DNA from: Myxococcales bacterium
GTDB lineage: Bacteria; UBA10199; 2-02-FULL-44-16; JAAZCA01
Length of the DNA stretch: 37,568 nt
Assembly (NCBI GenBank): GCA_012513515.1
Contig: JAAZCA010000039.1
Location: 1 to 37,568 of the forward strand
Direction: 5' to 3'
Program-made: the position numbers and the translations under genes
In this document: piece by piece, positions 16,906 to 24,723 of the stretch
How positions within the stretch are numbered: position 1 is the first letter of the stretch
Layout of the letters: each line of letters begins with the position of its first letter
The notes under the pieces: generated by a model
Seen by the model: the letters and a program-made list of their open reading frames with translations, nothing else
The model's database searches: none
Told to the model about the DNA's origin: nothing

Positions 16906-17652
16906 ATGTTCGCCAATCCGTTGCTGGTGCTGGTCGCATTTATCGTATTCTATCTTATATCGTGCGTAAAAGTGCTTAGGGAATACGAACGCGGCGTCAT
17001 ATTCCGCTTGGGCAGGTTGCTGCCAAGACCCAAAGGGCCCGGCATCATCTTCGTCTTCAAGCCCGTGGACAAGATAGTGCGCGTCAGCTTGCGCCTGGTC
17101 GCTCTCGACGTCCCTCCACAGGACATCATAACGAAGGACAACGTCTCAGTTCAGGTCAATGCCGTGATATATTTTCGCGTGATGGATCCGAACAAGGCGA
17201 TAACAGAGGTGGAAAACTACGGATTCGCTACGAGCCAGATGGCGCAGACCACCCTTCGAAGCGTAGTGGGCGAAAGAGAACTCGATGAACTTCTCTCCGA
17301 TAGAGAGACGATCAACGATCAGCTTCAGGACATCCTCGACAAGCAGACCGATCCATGGGGGATCAAGGTGTCAAACGTCGAAATCAAGCACGTTGACCTT
17401 ACCGAGGAGCTGAAGCGCGCGATGGCACGCCAGGCCGAGGCGGAACGTGAACGACGCGCTAAGATAATCGGCGCAGAGGCGGAGTTTCAGGCTGCGACAA
17501 AGCTCGTCGAAGCGGCAAAGATGATGGAGGATCACCCGATGGCGCTTCAGATGCGCTACCTGCAGACACTTTCGGAGATAGCCACGGAAAACAACTCGAC
17601 CACGCTCTTCCCGATTCCGATGGATCTAATAAAACCGTTTTTGGGGAAATAA
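16906..17652 (+). CDS. Slipin (SPFH/stomatin family protein)
   Basis: 248 aa. An N-terminal membrane hairpin ([15 protein letters not shown], residues 5-19) anchors an SPFH domain from about 25 to 180 that starts with [17 protein letters not shown], the stomatin signature. A coiled coil follows ([20 protein letters not shown]). AAAGGGGGC precedes the ATG. It forms homo-oligomeric membrane scaffolds. The gene directly upstream encodes the NfeD protease, the usual partner. The protein ends soon after the coiled coil with [15 protein letters not shown], the short prokaryotic form whose C-terminal hydrophobic residues are the known protease target. Confidence 0.94.
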   Translation: MFANPLLVLVAFIVFYLISCVKVLREYERGVIFRLGRLLPRPKGPGIIFVFKPVDKIVRVSLRLVALDVPPQDIITKDNVSVQVNAVIYFRVMDPNKAITEVENYGFATSQMAQTTLRSVVGERELDELLSDRETINDQLQDILDKQTDPWGIKVSNVEIKHVDLTEELKRAMARQAEAERERRAKIIGAEAEFQAATKLVEAAKMMEDHPMALQMRYLQTLSEIATENNSTTLFPIPMDLIKPFLGK

Positions 17653-17658
17653 TATAGT

Positions 17659-17797
17659 AACCTCTGAAAAATCAGCAAATTCAGGGTGCCTTTAAAAACT
17701 GTGTGCTTGTCATCCCCGAATGGCGAAAAGGTCGTCATCCCCGAGTGGTCAATTGTCCATGGCCGAAGTTATTGTTGCCTCTAGCTTTTCAGAAGTT
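17659..17797. mobile_element. MITE-like element with 12-bp terminal inverted repeats
   Basis: Starts AACCTCTGAAAA (17659-17670) and ends TTTTCAGAAGTT (17786-17797), a 12-bp terminal inverted repeat with one mismatch. The first about 60 bases match 37411-37472 and the last about 57 match 103-154. It lacks the GCTAGAA module found in the copies at the window ends, so it looks like an internally deleted 139-bp copy. It carries two GTCATCCCCG pieces. No coding capacity. Confidence 0.7.
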
Positions 17798-17889
17798 CCC
17801 ATAACCGTTTCAGGGAGACTAATTTAAGGCCCCAGAATCGGCAGGAAATTTCATTCGTGCTATTTTGATCTGTTCAAGAATAGCAGCCT

Positions 17890-18075
17890 TTATCGTAGAG
17901 TATGAAGGTTCTTCAGGACATATGGGTAGGCCTTACTTACATTCTCTAACGCCTGCGATAACTTGCCAAGTTTGAGTTCCTCAATAGCCTTAAAGAAGAG
18001 AGCTTGGGGCGATCTCGGATTTTTGCTTAAGAGATCGTTCGATCTCAATAATGAAGATTTAGATTCTAAAATTAC
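17890..18075 (-). pseudogene. 5'-truncated TPR-like gene fragment
   Basis: An open minus-strand frame ending at the TAA at 17890-17892 reads NPRSPQALFFKAIEELKLGK then SQALENVSKAYPYVLKNL, a good tetratricopeptide-type helical hairpin. No ATG or GTG begins it and no ribosome site is seen; the frame is closed upstream by a stop just inside the neighbouring small gene. It is most simply the 3' remnant of a TPR gene, next to the MITE-like element at 17659-17797. The rest of 17798-18079 shows nothing else. Confidence 0.35.
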
Positions 18076-18079
18076 CCAT

Positions 18080-18364
18080 CTATTTCGGATCCCAGGGGAG
18101 GTTTATGCCTTTAACCTTCTTCATCTTTCTCTTCCCGGTCTTGGGATCGCGGTAGAACTGCCCCTCTTTGGGCTTCACACATCTGTCCGTAAGGAAATCT
18201 TCTCCTTCGCGACAGACGGGCTTCTTCTTCTTTTCCCTCGTGGTCGAATCCCTCCTCTCGGAAACGGTGGGAGGCTTCACGGCGTGGGCAGATTCGGCAA
18301 GCGCGACTGTGAAAATTGTGAAAATAACTAGCGACCCGAGAAATGCTGAAAGGATTTTTTTCAT
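18080..18364 (-). CDS. Small exported basic protein, 94 aa
   Basis: Not recognised. A clean signal peptide (KKILSAFLGSLVIFTIFTVA, likely cut after AESAHA near residue 28) precedes a 66-residue, strongly basic mature part rich in Lys/Arg, with two Cys (KPVCREGEDF and TDRCVKPKEG) that may form a disulfide, and the stretch YRDPKTGKRKMKKVKG. AAGGGGG eight bases before the ATG at 18364 decides the start. The opposite strand also has an open frame of 122 codons here, but the signal peptide and ribosome site favour this one. Convergent with nothing; divergent from gpmA, 152 bases away. Confidence 0.7.
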   Translation of the reverse strand: MKKILSAFLGSLVIFTIFTVALAESAHAVKPPTVSERRDSTTREKKKKPVCREGEDFLTDRCVKPKEGQFYRDPKTGKRKMKKVKGINLPWDPK

Positions 18365-18516
18365 ATGTAACCCCCTTGCGGAGAGAATTATACATCGAAT
18401 CCCAAAAAGCAATCCCCTGTTGACTTTTAGGGCATTTTCCGGGGATTAGTAGCTCCCGCTGGAAGTACGGGCCATGGACTATAGACCCCTGACCATAGAC
18501 CAAGAAGGAGAATGAA

Positions 18517-19263
18517 ATGTACAAAGTAGTTTTACTGAGGCACGGCGAAAGCTTGTGGAACAAGGAAAACAGGTTCACCGGATGGACGGACATAGACCTT
18601 TCGGAAAAGGGACTCGTCGAAGCGAAGAGCGCCGGTGAAACTTTGAAGAAAGAGGGGTTCGAATTCGACGTCGCCTTCACATCCGTCCTGAAGCGCGCGA
18701 TACGCACCCTCTGGATCACGCTCGACGGCATGGATCTGATGTGGATTCCGGTCTTCCGCTCATGGCGTCTCAACGAACGCCACTACGGTGCCTTGCAGGG
18801 GCTCAACAAGGCGGAGACTGCGGCCAAACACGGGGAAGAACAGGTCCTGATATGGCGCCGCAGCTACGACATTCCGCCGCCGGCCCTTGAAATGGATGAC
18901 CCGCGCTATCCGGGACGCGATCGTAGGTACTCTTCGCTTTCGGAGGCGGAACTTCCTAAGACCGAATGCCTCAGGGATACTGTGGAGAGATTTCTCCCAT
19001 ACTGGCATGGCGAAATCGCCCCTGCGATCAAGTCCGGAAAACGGGTTCTCATCGCTGCGCACGGCAACAGCCTGCGCGCGCTGGTCAAGCATTTGGATGG
19101 AATTTCGGACGAAGCGATACTGAAGCTCAATATTCCAACAGGGATTCCGCTCGTCTATGAGCTCGATAAAAATCTAAAACCGGTAAAAAACTATTACCTC
19201 GGCGACCCCGATGCCGTGACCAAGGCGATGGCCTCGGTGGCAAACCAGGGAAAGGCAAAATAG
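18517..19263 (+). CDS. gpmA: 2,3-bisphosphoglycerate-dependent phosphoglycerate mutase
   Basis: Interconverts 3- and 2-phosphoglycerate in glycolysis and gluconeogenesis. The phosphohistidine signature [18 protein letters not shown] opens the protein (His at residue 9). Other active-site pieces are the [12 protein letters not shown] block with the catalytic Glu, the Arg pair in YPGRDRRY and the second His in [14 protein letters not shown]. Length 248 aa is that of GpmA. AGAAGGAG precedes the ATG. A possible promoter (TTGACT at 18420, GATTAG at 18444, spacing 18) lies upstream, in a spacer that also carries a CCATGGACTATAGACC piece of the interspersed repeats. Confidence 0.96.
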   Translation: MYKVVLLRHGESLWNKENRFTGWTDIDLSEKGLVEAKSAGETLKKEGFEFDVAFTSVLKRAIRTLWITLDGMDLMWIPVFRSWRLNERHYGALQGLNKAETAAKHGEEQVLIWRRSYDIPPPALEMDDPRYPGRDRRYSSLSEAELPKTECLRDTVERFLPYWHGEIAPAIKSGKRVLIAAHGNSLRALVKHLDGISDEAILKLNIPTGIPLVYELDKNLKPVKNYYLGDPDAVTKAMASVANQGKAK

Positions 19264-19380
19264 CTTTTTTCTTGCCCCTGACTGGTTTATCTGTTAGTTG
19301 CCCGACCCGTTCAGAAATCGGCGGGTTCTCGGTATCACAGACGATTTTTTTCGGAAGCGTTGTTGCTGATCTTTTTAAAT

Positions 19381-19477
19381 GGTATTGGTGCTCCCATCGT
19401 CTAGCGGTTTAGGACACGGCCCTCTCAAGGCTGAAACAGGGGTTCGATTCCCCTTGGGAGCGCCAATACCGTTTTTT
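19381..19477 (+). terminator. Arms flanking tRNA-Glu that extend its stem, then a T-tract
   Basis: GGTATTGG directly before the tRNA and CCAATACC directly after its discriminator base are exact complements and stack on the acceptor stem; GTTTTTT follows at 19471-19477. The extended stem plus T-tract may end transcription and shape the precursor for RNase processing. The 5' arm shares no coding role. Confidence 0.55.
19390..19465 (+). tRNA. tRNA-Glu (anticodon CTC)
   Basis: GCTCCCA acceptor arm pairs with TGGGAGC, and the D-arm TCTAGCGGTTTAGGACA is the usual tRNA-Glu form. The anticodon stem CGGCC/GGCTG holds the loop CTCTCAA with CTC at 34-36. T-arm GGGGTTCGATTCCCC. The discriminator G is followed by an encoded CCA (19463-19465). 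The gene is framed by GGTATTGG (19381-19388) and CCAATACC (19463-19470), see the terminator entry. Confidence 0.97.
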
Positions 19478-19616
19478 ATAAATCTCTGAAAAAATCGTGC
19501 GATGTTGGAATGGGATGTCAGAATGTACTGTGGTTTTTACAAATTAAGCATTATCTCTCGGGATGGACAGCATCAAAATACTAAAAAATATTTTGTCCCA
19601 GAATTCACAAAGCATA

Positions 19617-21134
19617 TCAGCAGACAAAAAGATCCTTCGTGCTGAAGTTTGGATCGCAGGTGATGTTGAGCCTGAGCTTCCTGAGCCCGGCCTCATCGCC
19701 TGGCGTCGGAAGATGTGTGAGGTGAACCTCGCAGTCTCTCAGATCCTTCAACTTTTCCACGGCTATCTCTGCGGCCGGATTCGTCGCTGCGCTTATGCAA
19801 AGGGCTATCAGAGTCTCTTCCAGATTGAGGCTTACCATTTTTTTGTTCAAGACGTCTTTTCTGAACCTTCTGATTGACTCGATTATCGACGGAGGAAGCA
19901 GATGCATATTGTCCGGAATTTTCGCCAGATGTTTAACCGAATTCAGAATGAGACTCGACGACGCGTGCATCAGGGAGGAATTCTTGCCCGTTATTATTGA
20001 GCCATCCGGAAGCTCTATGGCCGCTCCGCAGAAGACGTTCTCGTTTCCCTTTCCCTTCAACCGGCATTCGTGGGCCGCACGCCTCGCATCACCCACGACC
20101 TTCCTATCCTCCAGCTTTATACCGAGGTTTTCCATCAGCTTCTCAACCCTCTGTACACTCTCCCTGTCGACCAGCCCCATCGTGTACTCGCACTGATATC
20201 TGAAACACCGGCGAATGACTTCCTGCTTCGCGGCCTCGCTCACTATCTCATCATCTGTAATTCCGAAGCCGGCCTTATTGACTCCCATGTCTGTCGGAGA
20301 TTTGTAATATTCTACCCCTCCGGTGATCTTCTCGATTATTCGCTTGAGAAGCGGAAAGGCGTCGACATCGCGGTTATAATTTACCGTCTTTTCGTCGTAC
20401 GCATCCAGATGAAAGTGATCAATCACATTCACATCCCCGAGTTCCGCAGTTGCAGCCTCGTAGGCGACATTTACGGGATGCTTCAACGGAAGATTCCATA
20501 TCGGAAAGGTCTCGAACTTGGCGTAGCCTGATTTCACCCCGCGCATATGGTCGTGATACATCTGGCTTAAGCATGTGGCGAGCTTGCCGCTTCCAGGGCC
20601 GGGGCCGGTTATGACCACGATAGGCTTCGAGGTCTCGATATACTGATTTCTGCCGTACCCATCCTGGCTGACGATCGTATCTACGTCATAAGGATAACCG
20701 TTGGTAAAGCCGTGCGTGTACACCCTGATGCCGCGATGCTGCAGCTTGTTTTTAAAAGCTATGGCGGAGGGCTGATTTTCGAACCTCGTTATCACGACTG
20801 CGGAAATAGCTATGCCCCACCCCTTGAAATCATCGATCGTCTTCAGCGCATCTACATCATAGGTGATTCCGAAATCGGCGCGCACCTTCTTTTTTTCGAT
20901 ATCGCCGGCATAGATGCACAGTATCACATCTATCTTATCCTTGAGTTTCTGGAGAAGCCGCATTTTGACATTGGGATCGAATCCGGGCAGGACTCGCGCC
21001 GCATGATAATCGAAGAGAACCTTCCCTCCGAGTTCCAGATAGAGCTTATCTTTGAACCTCTCCACCCTTTCGAGTATCGCGCGAGACTGCTCGATCAGAT
21101 ATCTCTTGTTGTCGAAACCTCTTTTGACATTCAT
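19617..21134 (-). CDS. DUF1846 family protein
   Basis: 505 aa, matching the whole length of this conserved but poorly understood family, found mostly in anaerobes and Firmicutes. Family landmarks seen: GFDNKRYLIEQSRAILER start, LYLELGGKVLFDYHAARVLP, a glycine-rich nucleotide-binding-like loop GPGPGSGKLATCLSQMYHD, KFETFPIWNLPLKHPVN, and a C-terminal region of helices. The P-loop-like motif suggests NTP or phosphate binding; I do not assign a reaction. I chose the ATG at 21134 because GAGGG lies eight bases upstream and the protein then begins where relatives do; an upstream frame could add 19 residues. Monocistronic on the minus strand, 150 bases from tRNA-Glu. Confidence 0.9.
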   Translation of the reverse strand: MNVKRGFDNKRYLIEQSRAILERVERFKDKLYLELGGKVLFDYHAARVLPGFDPNVKMRLLQKLKDKIDVILCIYAGDIEKKKVRADFGITYDVDALKTIDDFKGWGIAISAVVITRFENQPSAIAFKNKLQHRGIRVYTHGFTNGYPYDVDTIVSQDGYGRNQYIETSKPIVVITGPGPGSGKLATCLSQMYHDHMRGVKSGYAKFETFPIWNLPLKHPVNVAYEAATAELGDVNVIDHFHLDAYDEKTVNYNRDVDAFPLLKRIIEKITGGVEYYKSPTDMGVNKAGFGITDDEIVSEAAKQEVIRRCFRYQCEYTMGLVDRESVQRVEKLMENLGIKLEDRKVVGDARRAAHECRLKGKGNENVFCGAAIELPDGSIITGKNSSLMHASSSLILNSVKHLAKIPDNMHLLPPSIIESIRRFRKDVLNKKMVSLNLEETLIALCISAATNPAAEIAVEKLKDLRDCEVHLTHLPTPGDEAGLRKLRLNITCDPNFSTKDLFVC

Positions 21135-21187
21135 ATATTTTCCCTCGATCCGAGACGGCATAACAAAAAAGCAAGAGAGTTCGCAAT

Positions 21188-21286
21188 TCAATTATGAAGT
21201 TTCGCGCCATCGCCGCTCGAAATTTCTATATCGCTCTCTTTAGTCTTTATCCCCACACCATCTTCGGAAATTCTGATGATCATCAT
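21188..21286 (-). CDS. Possible 32-aa small protein upstream of the DUF1846 gene
   Basis: Opens with a double ATG (MMIIRISEDG) and ends with GAKLHN. Composition is protein-like (alternating Ile/Glu/Lys/Ser) and it lies on the same strand, 53 bases before the DUF1846 start. The nearest GGAGG is about 22 bases upstream, too far for normal initiation. It might be a leader peptide or chance. The rest of the spacer 21287-21561 shows only a short direct repeat TTCTCCAATCCCA at 21530-21561. Confidence 0.25.
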   Translation of the reverse strand: MMIIRISEDGVGIKTKESDIEISSGDGAKLHN

Positions 21287-21561
21287 TGAAGCGTGGTATC
21301 AAGCCTTTTTCCTCCCCAAAAAAAGGCTTCACATCCTAGGCAATGATGATCGGCTTTTTCATGTATTTCGACTTCGGCGAAGCCGCGCTCCGCAAAAGCA
21401 GCTTCTTAGAAGCTATCGCCATGATTTAATTAGACTATTCATGAAAGACCAAACAAAGTAGCACGCTGCGATCAGACCTGAATATTTCAAATATATAAAT
21501 TCATTCGCAGTAGCTCGGCGAATAAAACATTCTCCAATCCCAACATATTCTCCAATCCCAC

Positions 21562-21590
21562 TTGAACTTAAATTTCATCGGGGATAGATT
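21562..21590 (+). promoter_or_regulatory. Possible sigma-70-type promoter for glutamate dehydrogenase
   Basis: TTGAAC (21562-21567) and TAGATT (21585-21590) are separated by 17 bases, with the ATG 27 bases downstream of the -10 box. Four and three consensus bases respectively; a visual call only. Confidence 0.35.
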
Positions 21591-21616
21591 CCTGCTCCAC
21601 CAAAAGGAGGAAGAAA

Positions 21617-22897
21617 ATGTCTACGGTAAACCATCCCAACCCCAACATGAACGCATTCGAAAACGCACTGACGCAGTTTGATCAGGCCGCTGAAAAGCTA
21701 AAGCTCACCAAGGATCAGGTCGCCATGATCAAAGAGCCGCGCAAGGTAGTGGAGGTTGCGCTTCCGGTGCGAATGGATAATGGCAGCATACAGGTTTTCA
21801 AAGGGTACCGCGTGCAGCATAATATCGCGCGAGGTCCTGCCAAAGGCGGAGTCAGGTTTCATCCCGACGTCAATATCGATGAAGTGAAGGCGCTCTCGTT
21901 CTGGATGACCTATAAATGCGCTGCGGTAAATGTCCCGTTCGGGGGCGGCAAAGGCGGAGTCATATGCGATCCGTTAAAACTTTCAACCGGAGAACTTGAG
22001 AGGCTCGCACGCAGATATTTCGCCGATATGATAGAAATCTTCGGCCCGGACAAGGACGTACCCGCTCCGGATGTAGGCACGAATGCCCAAGTCATGGCGT
22101 GGTTCGTCGATACCTATTCGATGCATGCCGGCGCTTATTGCCCTGCAGTCGTCACAGGCAAGCCGCTGGAAATCGGCGGTTCCGCTGGAAGAGCCGAGGC
22201 TACAGCGCAGGGAATAGTCCACACCATAGTCAGCGCCGCCAAACACCTGAACATAGATCTCAAAAAGAGCACCGTCGCAGTTCAGGGCTTTGGGAACGTA
22301 GGCTCCAACTCCGCCAAGATACTCTATAATGAGGGATGTAAGATCGTAGGCATCTCCGATGTGACCGGAACCTACACAAATGAAAACGGCTTCGATATCC
22401 CGGCGGTCTTCGAATACATAAAGGGTAAAAAGCTGCTCTCCGGACTCGAAAAGGTCGTGAAATGCTCAAAGGTGGACGACACTAAGAAACTGCTTGAGAT
22501 GGAGGTCGACATTCTTGTTCCGGCCGCGCTCGAAAACCAGATCAACTCTACCAACGCCAAGAATATCAGGGCGAAGATGATCGCAGAAGGCGCAAACGGA
22601 CCGGTCACACCGGATGCCGATCCGATTCTCGAAAAGCTTGGCGTCTTCGTCATACCGGATATCCTCTGCAACTCCGGCGGCGTGGCGGTTTCCTACCTGG
22701 AATGGGTGCAAAACAGGATGGGGTATTACTGGAACAACGAATACGTGCAGAACGATCTCTCCAAGATGATGACGGGTGCTTTTAAATCCGTTCTCGACAC
22801 ATCGATAGAGCACAAGGTCAATATGCGCATCGCGGCATTCATGGTCGCAATTCAGAGGGTGGTCAAGGCGTCGGAGCTGCGCGGGCTATACGCGTAA
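21617..22897 (+). CDS. gdhA: Glutamate dehydrogenase (Glu/Leu/Phe/Val dehydrogenase family)
   Basis: Oxidative deamination of glutamate to 2-oxoglutarate and ammonia, or the reverse. 426 aa, the hexameric NAD(H)/NADP(H) class. Visible: RVQHNIARGPAKGGVRFHPD, the catalytic Lys in VPFGGGKGGVICDP, DVPAPDVGTNAQVMAW, the Rossmann motif VQGFGNVGSN and the C-terminal NSGGVAVSYLEWVQN. AAAAGGAGGAAGAAA precedes the ATG. Cofactor choice cannot be read reliably here; the residue after the second Rossmann strand (GISDVTG) suggests NAD. Monocistronic, with a perfect terminator at 22921. Confidence 0.95.
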   Translation: MSTVNHPNPNMNAFENALTQFDQAAEKLKLTKDQVAMIKEPRKVVEVALPVRMDNGSIQVFKGYRVQHNIARGPAKGGVRFHPDVNIDEVKALSFWMTYKCAAVNVPFGGGKGGVICDPLKLSTGELERLARRYFADMIEIFGPDKDVPAPDVGTNAQVMAWFVDTYSMHAGAYCPAVVTGKPLEIGGSAGRAEATAQGIVHTIVSAAKHLNIDLKKSTVAVQGFGNVGSNSAKILYNEGCKIVGISDVTGTYTNENGFDIPAVFEYIKGKKLLSGLEKVVKCSKVDDTKKLLEMEVDILVPAALENQINSTNAKNIRAKMIAEGANGPVTPDADPILEKLGVFVIPDILCNSGGVAVSYLEWVQNRMGYYWNNEYVQNDLSKMMTGAFKSVLDTSIEHKVNMRIAAFMVAIQRVVKASELRGLYA

Positions 22898-22920
22898 ACA
22901 TCATCAATAAAACACAAAAA

Positions 22921-22958
22921 AATCGGGGGGAGATGTCCATCGACATCTCCCCCCGATT
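22921..22958. terminator. Bidirectional intrinsic terminator
   Basis: AATCGGGGGGAGATGTC (22921-22937) and its exact complement (22942-22958) form a 17-bp perfect stem with a four-base loop, with A-rich sequence on the left and T-rich on the right. It serves glutamate dehydrogenase on the plus strand and the orphan gene at 22979 on the minus strand. Confidence 0.93.
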
Positions 22959-22978
22959 TATAATTGCGCTAGAAGTTA

Positions 22979-23452
22979 CTAGTTATTACCGGACGGTGCT
23001 GATTCTCCCCTAAAATGATCTATAAATTGTTTCAGTTCTGCATTTACATCTCCAAGCCCGAGGATTTTCTTGGCAAGATCATCCGGGAGTTTATCGGCTG
23101 TAAGGCCTTCAGGAAAAGTCTTGCCCAGCTTATCCTTCAACTTTCTGATGACTTCCTCCTTATCCACAGCCTTAGCGAATGAGACATTCATGCCTTTATT
23201 TTTGGAGGCTTTATTATTCTTGGCGGCTTTACTATCTTCACCGGAATGCTCCGCGGGTTTACCCATCTCATATTTCTCAACATCGCCGAAGTACTTCTCG
23301 ACATCCAAAGTACCCACCAAACAACGCGCCAACCCTTCGAAAATTCCCTTGGATGAGGAGCAAAATCCCTTTGCAAGGGAGCCCGGGGCCTCGCGGGTTT
23401 CGCCCGTCCAGTCTCTGATGCGCGCATCTATCTCTCTATCTATCGTCACCAT
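22979..23452 (-). CDS. Orphan protein, 157 aa
   Basis: Not recognised. The N-terminal half (IDREIDARIRDWTGETREAP, then a Ser/Cys stretch) leads to a Lys/Asn/Ala-rich low-complexity linker (around residues 66-88), then a compact helical C-terminal half (EEVIRKLKDKLGKTFPEGL, DDLAKKILGLGDVNAELKQF). No signal peptide or membrane segment. The ATG at 23452 is preceded by AGGCGG and lies 17 bases after the stop of the 73-aa gene, so the two are almost surely one operon. A bidirectional terminator closes the unit. The two-part layout suggests a structural or partner-binding protein; function unknown. Confidence 0.72.
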   Translation of the reverse strand: MVTIDREIDARIRDWTGETREAPGSLAKGFCSSSKGIFEGLARCLVGTLDVEKYFGDVEKYEMGKPAEHSGEDSKAAKNNKASKNKGMNVSFAKAVDKEEVIRKLKDKLGKTFPEGLTADKLPDDLAKKILGLGDVNAELKQFIDHFRGESAPSGNN

Positions 23453-23469
23453 ATGACCGCCTGTGCGTT

Positions 23470-23691
23470 CTATTTGCCCCTTGTCATGACAACTTCAGGA
23501 TTGGATGGATTCGACGGCTGTCCATATGAGTAGGTCGTGCTCCTCTGTGCAGCTTTGCAGACCCTCATAAACGCCTTCATCGTCTGATTGCTCTCGACAC
23601 GGGCGGAAGCGGGGGGTGCGCTGTCATTTCTATCCACCTTGCTTTGGTTTATTCCCTCGTTTATCGCCGCTGGATCAAAAGCTACCTTCAT
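23470..23691 (-). CDS. Small orphan protein, 73 aa
   Basis: Not recognised. TTTTTTAGGAGGTTTGAC gives an excellent ribosome site for the ATG at 23691; an upstream in-frame codon would add ten residues with no such site. The protein is Ser/Asn/Pro-rich and likely disordered at both ends, with a short helix (QTMKAFMRVCKAAQRS) in the middle. No signal peptide. First gene of the two-gene orphan operon with 22979-23452. The spacer to recR (23692-23802) shows nothing. Confidence 0.7.
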   Translation of the reverse strand: MKVAFDPAAINEGINQSKVDRNDSAPPASARVESNQTMKAFMRVCKAAQRSTTYSYGQPSNPSNPEVVMTRGK

Positions 23692-23802
23692 GTCAAACCT
23701 CCTAAAAAAGACTTCTTCCAATACACTTATCGGCTGGCGGCCCCCCGCAAGTTGCGCCTATCATCAAAAGATTTTAGGCCATAACTAATTGATATTACAC
23801 AA

Positions 23803-24390
23803 CTATATCGGCCTCCTCTCCTCGAAGGCGCGATTTATTGTGGAGGGATCCACATACTCCAGGTCGCCGCCGACCGGTATCCCGCTGGCGAGCCTCGTCA
23901 CCTTTATCCCTGTCGGCTTCAGGAGCCTGGAAATATAGAGCGCCGTCGCCTCCCCTTCGACATTCGCATTGGTCGCGATGATCACCTCTTTCGCACAGCC
24001 GTCTTCAAGCCTTCGGAGAAGCTCTGCGATCTTGATATCCTCCGGCCCGATGCCATCCAGCGGAGAGAGTGCCCCGTGTAAGATGTGATAACGGCCGCGG
24101 AATGCGCGCGTACGCTCAACCGCCAGCATATCGGAGGGTTCCTCGACCACGCATATCGATGAGTCATCGCGCGAGGGGCTGACGCAAATGCCGCATGGAT
24201 CGGACTCCGTGATATTCATGCAGCGTGAACAAAGCCTGACGCGCTCCTTCACATCGGCTATAGCGCTTGCCAGGGAACGCGCGTATTCGTAGGGCTCCTT
24301 CAGGATGAAGAAGGCAAGGCGCGTCGCCGTACGTTCGCCTATCCCGGGAAGTTTTGAAAGCTCGTGAACCAATCTGTCTATCGGCAGCAT
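23803..24390 (-). CDS. recR: Recombination mediator protein RecR
   Basis: Works with RecF/RecO to load RecA on gapped DNA. 195 aa: helix-hairpin-helix (LSKLPGIGERTATRLAF), zinc finger with four Cys (CSRCMNITESDPCGIC), Toprim domain (ICVVEEPSDMLAVE, HGALSPLDGI), and the terminal TRLASGIPVGGDLEYVD with the Walker-like end. Complete. Its ATG at 24390 lies only three bases after the end of ybaB, so translation is coupled. Last gene of the ffs-dnaX-ybaB-recR block. Confidence 0.97.
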   Translation of the reverse strand: MLPIDRLVHELSKLPGIGERTATRLAFFILKEPYEYARSLASAIADVKERVRLCSRCMNITESDPCGICVSPSRDDSSICVVEEPSDMLAVERTRAFRGRYHILHGALSPLDGIGPEDIKIAELLRRLEDGCAKEVIIATNANVEGEATALYISRLLKPTGIKVTRLASGIPVGGDLEYVDPSTINRAFEERRPI

Positions 24391-24393
24391 CTG

Positions 24394-24714
24394 TCACCCG
24401 AAGATGTTTGGGATGTTTCCCAGTCCGCCCATAAGGCCTGAGAAGACCTGCTGCGCGGCATCGTTGGCCTTGCGAAACCCTTCGTTTACGGAGGCAACGA
24501 CGAGATCCTGCAGCATCTCCACGTCATCAGAGGAAACGATAGAGGGGTCGATCTTCAGCGAAAGCAGCTCGTGCTTTCCATTCACGGTCGCCGTAACCAT
24601 ACCGCCGCCTGCGCTCGCCTCGAAGGTCTTTCCCGCGAGTTCCTCCTGTTTCTTTGCGATTCCGGCCTGCATCTGCTGGGCCTGTTTCATCATCTCTTTC
24701 ATGTCGATTTTCAT
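24394..24714 (-). CDS. ybaB: YbaB/EbfC family nucleoid-associated protein
   Basis: Small DNA-binding dimer of 106 aa. N-terminal helix MKIDMKEMMKQAQQMQAGIA with the typical Met/Gln pattern, then the beta-sheet core (FEASAGGGMVTATVNGKHEL, LKIDPSIV) and a second helix ending DLVVASVNEGFRKANDAAQQ. Lies between dnaX (nine-base gap) and recR, the classic position. Bulk nucleoid and recombination-related roles are suggested for the family. Confidence 0.95.
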   Translation of the reverse strand: MKIDMKEMMKQAQQMQAGIAKKQEELAGKTFEASAGGGMVTATVNGKHELLSLKIDPSIVSSDDVEMLQDLVVASVNEGFRKANDAAQQVFSGLMGGLGNIPNIFG

Positions 24715-24723
24715 CTTTGCACC

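Noticed and set aside
17963-18331. Plus-strand open frame of 122 codons opposite the small exported protein
   Set aside because: No ribosome site; the minus strand has a signal peptide and an AAGGGGG site at the same place.
21276-21461. 61-codon plus-strand frame before glutamate dehydrogenase
   Set aside because: No ribosome site and no protein-like pattern; lies in an AT-rich spacer.
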